NCBI RefSeq assembly: GCF_036924595.1
Contig: NZ_JAZHRV010000001.1
Location: forward strand, 3,782,001 to 3,846,000
Reading direction: 5' to 3'
Length of the DNA: 64,000 bases
Source of the DNA: Bradyrhizobium algeriense
Lineage (GTDB): Bacteria; Pseudomonadota; Alphaproteobacteria; Rhizobiales; Xanthobacteraceae
Shown: positions 1-9,629 of the stretch, piece by piece
Layout: every line of letters begins with the position of its first letter
How positions within the stretch are numbered: the stretch's first letter is position 1
Program-made: the position numbers and the translations under genes
The notes under the pieces: generated by a model
The model's input: only the letters and a program-made list of their open reading frames with translations
Told to the model about the DNA's origin: nothing
Databases searched by the model: none

Positions 1-10
1 GCTTGTCCAT
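1..10 (-). CDS. Start of a downstream gene, cut by window edge
   Basis: On the minus strand an ATG begins inside the cysS stop (TGATG arrangement, one base shared) and reads Met-Asp-Lys before the window ends. Stop-start overlap of this kind is typical of translationally coupled genes, so cysS is probably followed by another gene of the same operon. Only three codons are visible, so no product can be named. Confidence 0.3.
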
Positions 11-1425
11 CACGCGATCTCCCAGGTGGTTACAGGCTTTCCGTCGGCATCCTTGCCATCCTTGATGGCAACGCCCATCGCGGCGAGTTCGTCGCGGATG
101 CGATCGGACTCCTTGAAATCCTTTCGCGCGCGCGCCGCGGTGCGGTCCGCAATCAGGCGATCGACCTGCTCCGCGTCAATGCCGCTCGCCTGCTGCTTGC
201 GTCCCCTCCATGCCGCAGCGCTCATCGAGAGAAAACCGAGCAGCCGGAGCGAGCCCGCAAACTCGCCGCGTTCGCGCGCGCCACCGGACGCCGCCGCATT
301 GCGCAGGCCGTGCAGGACAGCCATGGCCTGCGCCGTGTTGAGATCATCATACAGCGCCTCGACCATTATCGGCGACGGTTGACCGCCCTCGGCGTCGGCC
401 GCGATCGCATACCAGTCGTCGAGCGTCTTCGCGCTCTCTTCCGCACCCTTCAGGGTCCAGTCGAGCGGCGAGCGGTAATGCGTCTTCAGCATGCCCAGGC
501 GCAGCACCTCGCCCGGCCAATCGGCGAGCAGTTCGCGGATCGTGAAGAAGTTGCCGAGCGACTTCGACATCTTCTCGCTCTCGAGCTGCAGGAAGCCGTT
601 GTGCATCCAGACATTCGCCATGCGGTCGGAATGAAAGGCGCAGCAGGTCTGCGCGAGTTCGTTCTCATGGTGCGGGAACACCAGGTCGATGCCGCCGCCA
701 TGAATGTCGAATTTTTCGCCGAGATGCTTCCAGGCCATCGCCGAGCACTCGATATGCCAGCCGGGGCGGCCTTCCACCTTGATGCCCGATGGCGACGGCC
801 ATGACGGCTCGCCCGGCTTCGACGGCTTCCACAGCACGAAATCGGTACTGTCGCGCTTATACGGCGCAACATCGACGCGGGCGCCGGCGATCATCTCGTC
901 GAGCGAACGTTTCGACAGCGCGCCATAGCGCGGCATCACGGAATTGGCTTCGTTCATCGCCTGCGGCGAGAACAGCACATGGTCTTCCGCGACATAGGCA
1001 AAGCCGCCGGCCACGAGCTTCTCGATGATCGCCCGCATCTCCGGGATATGCTCGGTCGCGCGCGGCTGCACCGTCGGAGCCAGGCAGCCGAGCGCGGTGA
1101 CGTCGTCCTGATACTGCTGATAGGTCTCTTCGGTGACCTTGCGGATCGCCTCGTTCAAGGGCACGCCGGGATAGTCGCGCGCGGCGCGCACGTTGATCTT
1201 ATCGTCGACGTCGGTGATGTTGCGGACGTACTTCACGTGCTCTGCGCCATAGCGATGGCGCAGCACGCGGAACAGCACGTCGAACACGATCGCCGCGCGG
1301 CCGTTGCCGATATGGGCGAAGTCGTAGACCGTCGGTCCGCAGGCATACATGCCGACGTTATCGGCATTAAGCGGCACAAACGGCCGCTTCTCCTTCGTCA
1401 ACGTATCGTAGAGACGTAATTCCAT
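10..1425 (-). CDS. cysS: Cysteinyl-tRNA synthetase
   Basis: Class I aminoacyl-tRNA synthetase that charges tRNA-Cys with cysteine in the cytosol. The 471-residue length is normal for the family. Visible landmarks are the first zinc ligand and substrate region near residue 28 ([15 protein letters not shown], containing the HIGH-like HIGN), the zinc-ligand stretch WHIECSAMA, the HHENE zinc/ATP region and the KMSKS loop ([11 protein letters not shown]) near residue 285. A DALR-type anticodon-binding region follows. ATG start; the next minus-strand gene appears to overlap its stop codon. The identification is secure. Confidence 0.98.
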   Translation of the reverse strand: MELRLYDTLTKEKRPFVPLNADNVGMYACGPTVYDFAHIGNGRAAIVFDVLFRVLRHRYGAEHVKYVRNITDVDDKINVRAARDYPGVPLNEAIRKVTEETYQQYQDDVTALGCLAPTVQPRATEHIPEMRAIIEKLVAGGFAYVAEDHVLFSPQAMNEANSVMPRYGALSKRSLDEMIAGARVDVAPYKRDSTDFVLWKPSKPGEPSWPSPSGIKVEGRPGWHIECSAMAWKHLGEKFDIHGGGIDLVFPHHENELAQTCCAFHSDRMANVWMHNGFLQLESEKMSKSLGNFFTIRELLADWPGEVLRLGMLKTHYRSPLDWTLKGAEESAKTLDDWYAIAADAEGGQPSPIMVEALYDDLNTAQAMAVLHGLRNAAASGGARERGEFAGSLRLLGFLSMSAAAWRGRKQQASGIDAEQVDRLIADRTAARARKDFKESDRIRDELAAMGVAIKDGKDADGKPVTTWEIA

Positions 1426-1725
1426 GGCATACCCATCCGTTGCGGCCGGGCGTCCAGTGATCTCGGTTGGGAGAAAAGACGGCCTCAGCCAGCGAATCGC
1501 TAGCTAATAATCTCGCGGCAAATGCTGCAGATGGCGAGGAGACCGTTCATGGTTCCACCATTGCGGTATCGGGCGGACGGCGTCAAGCCTTGCTCGTGCC
1601 CAATTTAGGGCTGATCAGGCGCCGAACCCCCGCCATTCGCTGCCGCCCCGCGGGCTCATGGTTAATCATTATTAACACTTTGGGCCATTCCTGAGGGCGG
1701 TTCCTCATCCCTGCCGGTGTCATCC

Positions 1726-2049
1726 ATGCGACTTTCCTCCGCAATCATTGCCTGCGCCTTCCTGGCCGGTGCCTTCCTGCTTGCCGCCTCGGCCGCTTCC
1801 GCCGACAGCCGCGTTTTCATCGTTGCCAACCAGGCTGATGGTTACGGCGTCGATGAATGCCTCGCCAGGGGCGAAAAATGCGGCGCCCACGCCGCCCGCT
1901 CCTACTGCCAGTCACGGGAATTTGCACAGGCCACCGCCTACCGCCGCGTCGATCCCGAGGAAGTCACCGGCGCGATTCCGAAAGACGGCGGCGATAGATG
2001 CTCCGGCCACGGTTGCGGCGAATACGTCGCCATCACCTGCCAGCGCTAG
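1726..2049 (+). CDS. Small secreted protein of unknown function
   Basis: 107 residues starting at ATG (MRLSSAIIAC); an in-frame GTG lies three codons earlier. The N-terminus is a clear Sec signal peptide with a hydrophobic core (AIIACAFLAGAFLLAAS) and a likely cleavage after ASA, giving a mature protein of about 80 residues. The mature part contains six cysteines, including a CSGHGCGEY stretch, which suggests disulfide bonding in the periplasm. It stands alone between cysS and a second exported protein on the same strand. I do not recognise the family; it resembles conserved small exported hypotheticals of Bradyrhizobium. Confidence 0.75.
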   Translation: MRLSSAIIACAFLAGAFLLAASAASADSRVFIVANQADGYGVDECLARGEKCGAHAARSYCQSREFAQATAYRRVDPEEVTGAIPKDGGDRCSGHGCGEYVAITCQR

Positions 2050-2289
2050 AGCCTTTTCGGTTCCGGTTGAATCAGAACCGGGATTCACGCACGAGGCAGG
2101 CTCTCGCTCGAAAGCGCCATGGAGGCGATTATCGCGGAATATCAAGGGCTGGCTGCCACATCCGCGCCCCGGAAACGACGTGACGCTGCCCTGAGAAGGG
2201 GGTATTGGATGCGGCCTTGGCCGCAGAATGCTGCCTTGGCCGCGCCATCAGGCTTTCAAGCCGCGCGGATCAGCCCTCAATGGCCGGAT

Positions 2290-3459
2290 ATGCTGGAAAT
2301 TCGCAACGCGCCCCTCTCCCTTCGGATTTTGACCTGCGCCATCCTGCTCGGCATCACCACCCCGGGCGCACCCGCTTTGGCGCAGTCGAACGATGACGCC
2401 ATGGCGCAGATGAACCAGGACGCCCCGCCACCGCAGGGCGCGCAGGCCAATCCGATCTGCATCCGGCTCGAAGGGCAATTGGCGACTATCGACCGCGGCG
2501 CCGGCACCGGCGACCCCGCCAAGGATGAACAGGTCCGCCGCTATCAGGAAGCCCAGGCCAAGCAGCAGGCCGAACTCGATCGGGTCACGCTGCAGGCCAA
2601 GCGCATGGGCTGCGAAAGCTCGGGCTTCTTCTCGCTGTTCAACGGCCGCTCGGCCCAGTGCGGTCCGGTCAACAACCAGATTCAGCAGATGCGCGCCAAT
2701 CTCGACCAGATCACCACCAGCCTGGAGCGCCTGCGCAGCGGCGGTATCGGCGGCGCCGACCGCGAAAACCAGCGCCGCTCGGTGCTGACCGCGCTCGCGC
2801 AGAACAATTGCGGCCCGCAATATGCCGCGGCCGCGCGCGGTCCCGGCAACTTCATCGACAGTCTGTTCGGCAACAACAACCAAACGCTCCCGCCGCCGAG
2901 TGCCGATCTCGGCGCGCCGTCCGGCACCTTCCGCACCGTCTGCGTCCGCACCTGCGACGGCGGTTATTTCCCGGTGTCGTTCGCCACCTACCAGCAGCGA
3001 TTCCAGGACGACGAGAGGACCTGCAAAGCACTTTGCCCGGCGACGGAAGCGACGCTGTTCACCTATCGCAATCCCGGCGAGGACATCAATCAGGCGGTCT
3101 CGATCAACGGCCAGCCTTACTCGTCGCTGCCGAACGCATTCAAATTCCGCTCTGAGTTCAACCCGTCCTGCGCCTGCAAGGCCGCAGGCCAGACCTGGTC
3201 GGAAGCGCTGAAGTCAGTCGATGACAGGGCCGGCGTCGAACAAGGCGACATCATCGTTACCGAGGAGAGCGCGCGGCGCATGCAGCAGCGCGCGCAGCCG
3301 AAGGGCGCGACGCCACCACCGCCCAAGAAAGGCGCAGCGCCTGCCGGCACCGCCGCCGCGCCGGCTGCGACAGCAGCCCCGGCCGACACGACCGCTACCG
3401 CCGCCGACAAGGACAAGATCCGCACCGTCGGCCCGACCTTCATCCCGCCGAAGCAGTAG
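2290..3459 (+). CDS. DUF2865 domain-containing exported protein
   Basis: 389 residues when started at the ATG giving MLEIRNAPLSLRIL; the frame is open 57 codons further upstream, but only this start puts the signal peptide (LRILTCAILLGITTPGAPALAQS) at the N-terminus. The mature protein has an N-terminal helical segment with paired cysteines (NPICIRLEGQL, RMGCESSGFF) and a C-terminal cysteine-rich core (VCVRTCDGGYFPVSF, CKALCPATEATLFTY, NPSCACKAAGQ) diagnostic of DUF2865. The tail is rich in proline, alanine and lysine. Function of the family is unknown; a periplasmic location is inferred. It converges on nadE, 10 bases away. Confidence 0.85.
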   Translation: MLEIRNAPLSLRILTCAILLGITTPGAPALAQSNDDAMAQMNQDAPPPQGAQANPICIRLEGQLATIDRGAGTGDPAKDEQVRRYQEAQAKQQAELDRVTLQAKRMGCESSGFFSLFNGRSAQCGPVNNQIQQMRANLDQITTSLERLRSGGIGGADRENQRRSVLTALAQNNCGPQYAAAARGPGNFIDSLFGNNNQTLPPPSADLGAPSGTFRTVCVRTCDGGYFPVSFATYQQRFQDDERTCKALCPATEATLFTYRNPGEDINQAVSINGQPYSSLPNAFKFRSEFNPSCACKAAGQTWSEALKSVDDRAGVEQGDIIVTEESARRMQQRAQPKGATPPPPKKGAAPAGTAAAPAATAAPADTTATAADKDKIRTVGPTFIPPKQ

Positions 3460-3469
3460 TCTAGCGAAA

Positions 3470-5221
3470 TTACCCTTCGAAGGCGTCCACCGAGGCGCGG
3501 CCGGCGCGCGCGACCAACTTCTCGTCGGGCGCGGGCAGCGCCTTGCCATTGTCGCGGAAGCGATTGGTGATGGGATAGCGGCGGTCGCGGCCAAAGTTCT
3601 TTTCCGTCACCTTGACGCCCGGTGCGGCCTGCCGGCGCTTGTATTCGGCAATGTTGAGCAACCGGTCGATCCGCGTCACCATTTCGGCCGGGAAGCCGGC
3701 TGCGATGATCGTGGCCAGCGGCTCCTCGCGCTCGACCAGCCGTTCGAGGATGCCGTCCAGCATCTCGTAGGGCGGCAGCGAATCCTGATCGGTCTGGTTC
3801 TCGCGCAACTCCGCCGTCGGCGGCCGCGTGATGATGTTGACCGGGATCACCTCGCCCGAAGGCCCGAGCGCGCCGTCAGGCTTCCATTCGTTGCGCAGGC
3901 TCGAGAGACGAAACACTTCGGTCTTGTAGATGTCCTTGATCGGATTGAAGCCGCCGTTCATGTCGCCGTAGAGCGTGGCGTAGCCGACCGACATTTCCGA
4001 CTTGTTGCCGGTCGTGACCACCATCGCGCCGGTCTTGTTCGAAATCGCCATCAGCAGCGTGCCGCGGGTGCGCGCCTGCAAATTCTCTTCGGTGATATCG
4101 CGCGGCAGGCCGGCGAACGGACCGGAGAGGATTTTTTCAAAGCCGTTCACGGCATCCGCGATCGGCAGCACCTCATAGCGGATGCCGAGCGCTTTCGCGA
4201 GCTTTGCCGCGTCGTCGAGCGACACCTGTGCAGTGAACCGAAACGGCAGCATCACGCCGCGAACCTGATCGGCGCCGAGCGCGTCGACCGCGATCGCCGC
4301 ACACAGTGCGGAATCGATGCCGCCGGAGACGCCGAGCAGCACGCCGGGAAAGCCGTTCTTGCGGACGTAATCACGCAGGCCCAGCACGCAGGCCGCGTAA
4401 TCGCCCTTGTCGCCTTCGATGAGCGGCACCACAGGGCCAGAACAGCGCCAGCCGTCGGCGCTCCTGGTCCAGTTCAGCGTGACGATGCTCTCCTCGAAGG
4501 CGGGCAGTTGCGCCGCCACAGAAAGATCGGCGTTGAGCGCAAACGACGCGCCGTCGAACACCAGTTCGTCCTGTCCGCCGATCTGGTTGAGATAGACCAG
4601 CGGCAGGCCGCTCTCGGTGACGCGGGCGACCGCGATCGACAGCCGCAGATCGTTCTTGTCGCGCGCGTAGGGTGAGCCGTTCGGCACCACCAGAATTTCC
4701 GCGCCGGTCTCGGCGAGGCATTCGACGATGTTTTCGTATTCCTCTGATTCTTCGAGCCAGATGTCCTCGCAGATGGGAACGCCGACGCGGATGCCCTTGA
4801 CGGTGACCGGCCCTGCGGCCGGGCCGCGCGCGAACAGGCGTTTTTCGTCGAACACGCCGTAATTCGGCAAGTTCGCCTTGAAGCGAAGGGCGGCGATGCG
4901 GCCCTCATCGAGCAGTGCGCAGGCATTATAGAGCTTGCCGTCCTCGACCCAGGGCGTGCCGATCAGCACCGCCGGGCCGCCGCCCGCGGTCTCGCGCGCC
5001 AGTTCCTCGATCGCCGCGCGGCAGGCCACCTGGAAGGCGGGCTTCAGCACCAGATCTTCCGGCGGATAGCCGCAGATGAACAATTCGGGCAGCACCAACA
5101 GATCGGCGCCGTCGGCCTTGGCCTTGTCGCGCGCGCCGTGCGCCTTGGCGGCATTACCCGTGACGTCGCCGACCGTCGGGTTCAACTGCGCCAGTGTGAT
5201 CTTGAAGGTTGGTTCGGTCAT
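3470..5221 (-). CDS. nadE: Glutamine-hydrolysing NAD+ synthase
   Basis: Catalyses the last step of NAD+ biosynthesis: amidation of nicotinic acid adenine dinucleotide with glutamine and ATP. It starts at the ATG giving MTEPTFKITLAQLNP, 16 codons inside the longest open frame, because the conserved nitrilase-fold N-terminus begins there. 583 residues. The glutaminase domain (about 1-270) has the Glu-Lys-Cys triad E46 (VLPELFICGY), K115 (RFKANLPN) and C151 (VPICEDIW). The synthetase domain carries the PP-loop SGGIDSA at 299-305 and the TTGNKSE motif. The fusion of both domains is the usual alphaproteobacterial form. Nothing looks damaged. Confidence 0.97.
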   Translation of the reverse strand: MTEPTFKITLAQLNPTVGDVTGNAAKAHGARDKAKADGADLLVLPELFICGYPPEDLVLKPAFQVACRAAIEELARETAGGGPAVLIGTPWVEDGKLYNACALLDEGRIAALRFKANLPNYGVFDEKRLFARGPAAGPVTVKGIRVGVPICEDIWLEESEEYENIVECLAETGAEILVVPNGSPYARDKNDLRLSIAVARVTESGLPLVYLNQIGGQDELVFDGASFALNADLSVAAQLPAFEESIVTLNWTRSADGWRCSGPVVPLIEGDKGDYAACVLGLRDYVRKNGFPGVLLGVSGGIDSALCAAIAVDALGADQVRGVMLPFRFTAQVSLDDAAKLAKALGIRYEVLPIADAVNGFEKILSGPFAGLPRDITEENLQARTRGTLLMAISNKTGAMVVTTGNKSEMSVGYATLYGDMNGGFNPIKDIYKTEVFRLSSLRNEWKPDGALGPSGEVIPVNIITRPPTAELRENQTDQDSLPPYEMLDGILERLVEREEPLATIIAAGFPAEMVTRIDRLLNIAEYKRRQAAPGVKVTEKNFGRDRRYPITNRFRDNGKALPAPDEKLVARAGRASVDAFEG

Positions 5222-5267
5222 GGGAGCGATGGTGCCTTGCACAAGAGCAAACTGCAATGCTTGCTTC

Positions 5268-5320
5268 ATCGCGTTTTCGAGCGAAGCGGAAACCGGTTCG
5301 CATAAAGAAAACGCGTCAAT
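5268..5320. repeat. Rhizobiales-type intergenic repeat fragment
   Basis: A GCGTTTTCGAGCGAAGCGGA stretch followed by ACCGGTTCGCATAAAGAAAACGCGTC. The ends (GCGTTTTC and GAAAACGC) are inverted, so the segment can fold. Similar wording (GAACCGGAAG..., AAAACGCGTC) occurs inverted at about 15889-15918 and a related element lies at 27040-27219. I recognise it as a dispersed intergenic element of Bradyrhizobium-like genomes; its role is unknown. Confidence 0.55.
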
Positions 5321-5329
5321 ACAAAAGCT

Positions 5330-5369
5330 TAGATATGCGATTCTGATCCAGATCAGTACCGCATATCTA
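5330..5369 (-). terminator. Nested inverted repeat, probable dgkA terminator
   Basis: TAGATATGCG (5330-5339) and CGCATATCTA (5360-5369) are perfect complements, and CTGATC/GATCAG pair again inside. On the minus strand the stem starts at the dgkA stop codon and is followed by AGCTTTTG, a short T-run. Position and orientation fit a terminator for the aroG-dgkA transcript. Confidence 0.55.
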
Positions 5370-5765
5370 GAACGCGCCTATGCGTTCGGCGATGGCAAAC
5401 AGCCAGAACGCCCCGGACATCAGCAGCGCGACGCCGACCGCCGCGGAACCCATGTCCTTGACCCGCCCGATCTGCGGATCGTGGTCGGTGGTGAGCCGGT
5501 CGGCCAGCTTCTCGATCGCGGTATTGAGGATCTCGACCACCAGCACGAACGCCACCGCCGCGACCAGTTCAACCCGGCGCATCACGCTCGCGCCGACCAG
5601 CCAGGCCAGCGGCACCGAAAGCGCCAGCGCAAGAAGTTCCTCGCGGACGGCCTGCTCCGATCGGATCGCAAAGGCGAGGCCGTTACGCGTGTTGATGGTG
5701 GCCCGCCAGAGTCGCAGCAAGTCAAAGCCCCGCTGCGGCCGGCATCGGCTTTTCCTTACCCGCAC
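5367..5765 (-). CDS. dgkA: Diacylglycerol kinase, DgkA type
   Basis: Small integral membrane kinase that phosphorylates diacylglycerol to phosphatidic acid, recycling lipid from the inner membrane. Three hydrophobic helices are visible ([51 protein letters not shown]). The family signature [15 protein letters not shown] and the KDMGSAAV motif, with its conserved Glu and Asn, are intact. The longest frame starts with GTG at 5765 (132 residues) and overlaps the end of aroG by 44 bases. A TTG at 5720, one base after the aroG stop, would give 117 residues and an N-terminus matching E. coli DgkA better. Either start implies cotranscription with aroG. Confidence 0.92.
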   Translation of the reverse strand: MRVRKSRCRPQRGFDLLRLWRATINTRNGLAFAIRSEQAVREELLALALSVPLAWLVGASVMRRVELVAAVAFVLVVEILNTAIEKLADRLTTDHDPQIGRVKDMGSAAVGVALLMSGAFWLFAIAERIGAF

Positions 5766-7110
5766 GTTCCTGCTTGAGCAGCTCGGCGATCAGGAAGGCC
5801 AGGTCGATCGATTGTTCGGCATTGAGGCGGGGATCGCAGACCGTGTGATAGCGGTCGTTGAGGTCCTCGTCGGTGATGGCGCGCGCGCCGCCGATGCATT
5901 CGGTGACGTCCTGCCCGGTCATTTCCAGATGGACGCCGCCGGCATGGGTGCCTTCAGCGGCATGGATGGCGAAGAACGACTTCACCTCCGACAGCACGCG
6001 GTCGAACGGACGGGTCTTGTAGCCCGAGGTCGAGGTGATGGTGTTGCCGTGCATGGGATCGCAGGACCACACCACGACGCGCCCTTCCCGCTGCACCGCG
6101 CGGATCAGCGGCGCGAGATGGTCGCCGACCTTGTCAGAGCCGAAGCGGTTGATCAGCGTCAGCCGTCCGGGCTCGTTGTCGGGATTGAGGATGTCAATCA
6201 GCTTCAACAGCTCATCCGGCTTCAGCGAGGGACCGCATTTCAGGCCGATCGGGTTCTTGATGCCGCGGAAATATTCGACATGGCCGTGGTCGAGCTGGCG
6301 GGTGCGATCGCCGATCCAGATCATGTGGCCCGAGGTCGCGTACCAGTCGCCGGTCGTGGAATCGACCCGCGTGAAAGCCTGCTCGTAACCCAGCAGCAGC
6401 GCTTCGTGGCTGGTGTAGAAATCGGTGGCGCGCAGTTCGGGGTGGCTTTCGAGATCGAGCCCACAGGCGCGCATGAAATTCAGCGCGTCCGAAATACGAT
6501 CCGCCAGTTCCTTGTACCGGCGCGACTGCGGGGAGTCCTTGAGGAAGCCTAGCATCCACTGATGCACGCTGCCGAGATTGGCAAAGCCGCCGGTCGCGAA
6601 GGCGCGAAGCAGATTCAGCGTCGCCGCCGATTGCCGGTACGCCATCAGCTGGCGCTGCGGATCGGGGATGCGCGCTTCCGGCGTGAAAGCGATGTCGTTG
6701 ATGATGTCGCCGCGGTAGCTCGGCAGCTCGACACCGTTGATTTTTTCCGTGTTCGACGAACGCGGTTTTGCAAACTGTCCGGCGATGCGGCCGACCTTCA
6801 CGACAGGCAGCGCGCCGGCATAGGTCAGGACCACGGCCATCTGCAGCAGCACGCGGAAGAAATCGCGGATGTTGTTGGCGCCATGCTCGGCAAAGCTCTC
6901 GGCGCAATCGCCCCCCTGCAGCAGGAAGGCCTCGCCCGCAGCGACGCGGGCCAGTGCTTTCTTCAGATTGCGGGCCTCACCGGCAAACACCAGCGGCGGA
7001 AACGTGGCGAGCTGCGCCTCGACATCGGCCAATGCCTTGGCATCGGGATAATCGGGCACCTGCAGCACCGGCCTGGTGCGCCAGCTATCGGGCGTCCACC
7101 GCTCGGACAT
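5722..7110 (-). CDS. aroG: 3-deoxy-7-phosphoheptulonate synthase, class II
   Basis: First enzyme of the shikimate pathway: condenses phosphoenolpyruvate with erythrose 4-phosphate to DAHP. At 462 residues it is the plant/actinobacterial-like class II type rather than the 350-residue AroFGH type. Recognisable stretches are [12 protein letters not shown] near residue 80 (metal-ligand Cys), [16 protein letters not shown], a [11 protein letters not shown] segment, [21 protein letters not shown] and the metal-binding CDPMHGNT with [12 protein letters not shown]. The ATG start gives [10 protein letters not shown], as in homologues. dgkA follows immediately in the same direction. Confidence 0.96.
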   Translation of the reverse strand: MSERWTPDSWRTRPVLQVPDYPDAKALADVEAQLATFPPLVFAGEARNLKKALARVAAGEAFLLQGGDCAESFAEHGANNIRDFFRVLLQMAVVLTYAGALPVVKVGRIAGQFAKPRSSNTEKINGVELPSYRGDIINDIAFTPEARIPDPQRQLMAYRQSAATLNLLRAFATGGFANLGSVHQWMLGFLKDSPQSRRYKELADRISDALNFMRACGLDLESHPELRATDFYTSHEALLLGYEQAFTRVDSTTGDWYATSGHMIWIGDRTRQLDHGHVEYFRGIKNPIGLKCGPSLKPDELLKLIDILNPDNEPGRLTLINRFGSDKVGDHLAPLIRAVQREGRVVVWSCDPMHGNTITSTSGYKTRPFDRVLSEVKSFFAIHAAEGTHAGGVHLEMTGQDVTECIGGARAITDEDLNDRYHTVCDPRLNAEQSIDLAFLIAELLKQERAGKEKPMPAAAGL

Positions 7111-7281
7111 GACGTTAACTCCTGAGCAAAAACCGCAACTTAATGGCGATTGTTAAGGGCCGGTTTATACACAGGCCTTTAGCCGACCGCCAGTTAGATT
7201 TCCGGTAGTCCTGACAAGCCCTTGCGGCAAAAGCCGATTTCGCTTTTGCTGTGGCCGCTCGCAACCTGAGGAGAAGAAGCA

Positions 7282-8187
7282 GTGGCCGAGCCGGAGCTAG
7301 ACGACGTATTTAGCGACGACATCACGGTGCCCGCGACGGATGGATATCCCCTTGCCGCGACGCTGTTTCTGCCCCGCGGCACCAATCGCCACACCGTCCT
7401 GATCAATTCGGCGACCGCCGTCCCCCGCAAGCTCTACCGGGGCTTTGCCGGCTACCTCGCCACGCGCGGCTGCGCGGTTTTGACCTACGACTACCGCGGC
7501 ACCGGCGATAGCAGGCAGCAGGCGCTGACTGGCTACAACGAGCCGAAATCGCTGGTCGGCTTCAAGGCCTCGATGTCGGACTGGGCCGCACAGGATATTA
7601 CGGCGGCGGTCGCCTGGATGCGCGAGCGCTACAAGGCGCTCCCCTTCGCCTATGTCGGACATTCGTTCGGCGGCCAGGCGCTCGGCCTGCTGCCGAACAA
7701 TTCGGAGATTTCCCGCGCGCTGTTCATTGCAGCCCAGGCCGGCTACTGGAAATTGATGACGGCGCCGGAGCGCTACCGCGTTTATGCGATGCTGAATTTT
7801 GTCGGCGCCCCCTTAACCCGCGCGCTCGGCTACATGCCCGGCAAGGCCGGCCTCGGCATGGACCTGCCGAAGGACGCGTTCCTGCAATGGGTCGGCTGGG
7901 TGATGAGCCCGCGCTATCTGTTCGACGATACGAGGCTCGAAGCCTTGCAGAATTTTCCGAAGTACCAGGGCGCGTTGCGCGCGCTCTGCATCTCCGACGA
8001 TCCCTGGGCAACGCGGCCCGCGGTCGAATTGCTGTGCGCGGGATTTACCTCGATCAAGCCCGAGATCATCACGGTGACGCCCGCCGACACCGGCGCGAGC
8101 AGGATCGGCCATATGGGATTCTTCCGGCCCGAACATCGCGGCACGCTATGGCTTGGCGCAGCGGAATGGATCGAGGCGGCAGACTAA
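7282..8187 (+). CDS. Alpha/beta hydrolase
   Basis: 301-residue serine hydrolase, cytoplasmic (no signal peptide). It starts at GTG, preceded by a good GAGGAG site about nine bases upstream. The nucleophile elbow is GHSFGG (near residue 124), the oxyanion region is INSATAVPRKLYRG, and the YDYRGTGDS strand-turn is typical of peptidase S9-like or AXE1-like hydrolases. The catalytic His is probably that of RIGHMGFFRPEH near the C-terminus. Homologues of this shape are usually annotated only as alpha/beta hydrolase; the substrate cannot be read from the sequence. Confidence 0.88.
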   Translation: MAEPELDDVFSDDITVPATDGYPLAATLFLPRGTNRHTVLINSATAVPRKLYRGFAGYLATRGCAVLTYDYRGTGDSRQQALTGYNEPKSLVGFKASMSDWAAQDITAAVAWMRERYKALPFAYVGHSFGGQALGLLPNNSEISRALFIAAQAGYWKLMTAPERYRVYAMLNFVGAPLTRALGYMPGKAGLGMDLPKDAFLQWVGWVMSPRYLFDDTRLEALQNFPKYQGALRALCISDDPWATRPAVELLCAGFTSIKPEIITVTPADTGASRIGHMGFFRPEHRGTLWLGAAEWIEAAD

Positions 8188-8333
8188 GTTCTTCCGATTC
8201 AATTTTCGAAACAGCGAAGCCGGGCGCGCGGTTCCTCCTGACGGAACTGCAACAGAACCGTGGTTTTCCGGATAGACCACGCCGAATCAAAATTCGACAA
8301 TGGCTCATTCCTCTTCAAATAATATTTGCTCCC

Positions 8334-8366
8334 GCCCGACAGTTCGGATCGACTGTCGGGCTTTTG
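8334..8366 (+). terminator. Rho-independent terminator-like hairpin
   Basis: CCCGACAGT and ACTGTCGGG form a perfect 9-base stem around an 8-base loop, followed by CTTTTG on the plus strand. It lies about 150 bases after the hydrolase gene and in front of the convergent minus-strand gene at 8423. The minus strand lacks a T-run after the stem, so plus-strand termination is the better reading. Confidence 0.55.
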
Positions 8367-8422
8367 CAATGCTGCCGGCTAAATATCGCCGATGCCTGGA
8401 TCGTGCAGCCGAAACTTCCGGA

Positions 8423-8773
8423 TTACACCCGCCTGAACGCTATCGCGCGAGCAAGCGATCGGGCTCGCGTGCGGACCGCGCCGCCATCATTGCCGCTATG
8501 AACGATCCACTGACCATCAGGTGTTTGCCCGGTAATGATGCCGACGTGATGCGCCCAGACCACTACCACGCCGATTCCGGGGCCGCCGGCATTCATGCCT
8601 TCGCTCGCCCAGGAGCGCGCAAGCGCAAGACGGCGATCCGGTTTTCCGAGATATTTGCTCAGATAACTACCGCACCAGCCCCGGTGACCGTGATGCCGGT
8701 GGGTGGGACGCGCATTCGCCTCGACGGAAAAGACGAACAGCAGAACAGAAGCGGCCGCGAGAGGCTTCAACAT
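8423..8773 (-). CDS. Small exported NlpC/P60- or CHAP-like protein
   Basis: 116 residues with an N-terminal signal peptide (MLKPLAAASVLLFVFSVEANA) and a His-rich start to the mature part. The mature region has WCGSYLSKYLG, then GIGVVVVWAHHVGIITGQ and GQWIVHSGNDGG: a Cys near the N-terminus and a hydrophobic strand ending in HH...GII are the layout of TIGR02594/CHAP-type cysteine peptidases. A cell-wall amidase or endopeptidase role is inferred from that layout only. It stands alone, flanked by genes on the opposite strand. Confidence 0.65.
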   Translation of the reverse strand: MLKPLAAASVLLFVFSVEANARPTHRHHGHRGWCGSYLSKYLGKPDRRLALARSWASEGMNAGGPGIGVVVVWAHHVGIITGQTPDGQWIVHSGNDGGAVRTRARSLARAIAFRRV

Positions 8774-8957
8774 GGGTTACTCCACAAACGTTGATGGCTG
8801 GAGGACAAGCGCGCCGCCAACCGCGATTGATCCGGGGTGGTTCCGGCATGACTGCTATTCGTCCGCCGCAGATTGAGCGCCACGGCGGCCTTGAGACGCC
8901 GTTGAAACCAGTTCCTGCTTGTCGAATTAGCCCTTCCAGCAAGGTGAGAGGCCGTTC

Positions 8958-9548
8958 ATGGAAGCCATTCGCGACGCGGCGCATCTGTGCATCGATATGC
9001 AGAACATCTTCGCCAAAGGCGGTGTGTGGGAAACGCCCTGGATGGAAAGGGTATTGCCGGTCATCTCGGATCTCTGCGCGCGCTACAGAGAGCGGACGGT
9101 ATTCACACGCTTCATCACGCCCGAGCGGCCGCAGGACCGGCGCGGTCAATGGCAGACCTATTTCACGAAATGGCAGCGCGCGACACGCAGCAATCTCGCC
9201 CCCCGTGCGCTCGACATTGTGCCTGAGCTTGCGCGCTATTCACCGCCGGCGCTCATCGTCGACAAGCCCGCCTATTCGGCGTTCTTCGGCTCGCGGCTCG
9301 GTCATTTGCTGGTCGAGCGGCACGTTGGGACGGTGGTGGTGTCGGGCGCGGAGACCGACGTCTGCGTGCTGTCCACCGCGCTCGGCGCGGTCGATCTCGG
9401 TTTTCGCGTGGTGATCGTGCAGGACGCCCTGTGCAGCTCCTCGGACACCGGTCACGATGCGCTGATGACCATGTACAGGACCAGGTTTCACGAACAGATC
9501 GATCTCGTCAGCGCCGAGGAGCTGGTCGAGATGTGGCATCCGGATTAG
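8958..9548 (+). CDS. Cysteine hydrolase, isochorismatase family
   Basis: 196 residues with the isochorismatase-like hydrolase fold. The triad is visible: Asp in LCIDMQNIF (residue 11), Lys in IVDKPAYSAF (about 101) and Cys in GAETDVCVLST (about 134), preceded by the cis-peptide region VVVSGAETD. The start ATG is preceded by an AGGTGAGAGG ribosome site. Family members cleave N-carbamoyl compounds, nicotinamide or isochorismate; the substrate here cannot be fixed. The next gene in the same direction is a flavodoxin-fold reductase 81 bases away, so cotranscription is possible. Confidence 0.88.
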   Translation: MEAIRDAAHLCIDMQNIFAKGGVWETPWMERVLPVISDLCARYRERTVFTRFITPERPQDRRGQWQTYFTKWQRATRSNLAPRALDIVPELARYSPPALIVDKPAYSAFFGSRLGHLLVERHVGTVVVSGAETDVCVLSTALGAVDLGFRVVIVQDALCSSSDTGHDALMTMYRTRFHEQIDLVSAEELVEMWHPD

Positions 9549-9629
9549 CCGCTCTGACGAGCGGTGGGAACTGTGGCTGCTCGTCCGACGTTGACTTTAT
9601 TGCAGTGGTCGCACGAGAGGATCAAACCT

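Noticed and set aside
1648..1675. TTAATCATTATTAAC as a CtrA box
   Set aside because: The spacer is six bases rather than seven, and the downstream small secreted protein gives no supporting context.
1467..1694. 75-residue plus-strand open frame before the small secreted protein
   Set aside because: No ribosome site, low-complexity translation, no recognisable motif; the region is better read as intergenic.
3221..4675. Long 484-residue plus-strand frame opposite nadE
   Set aside because: It is the GC-rich antisense shadow of nadE; the translation is Arg/His-rich without motifs.
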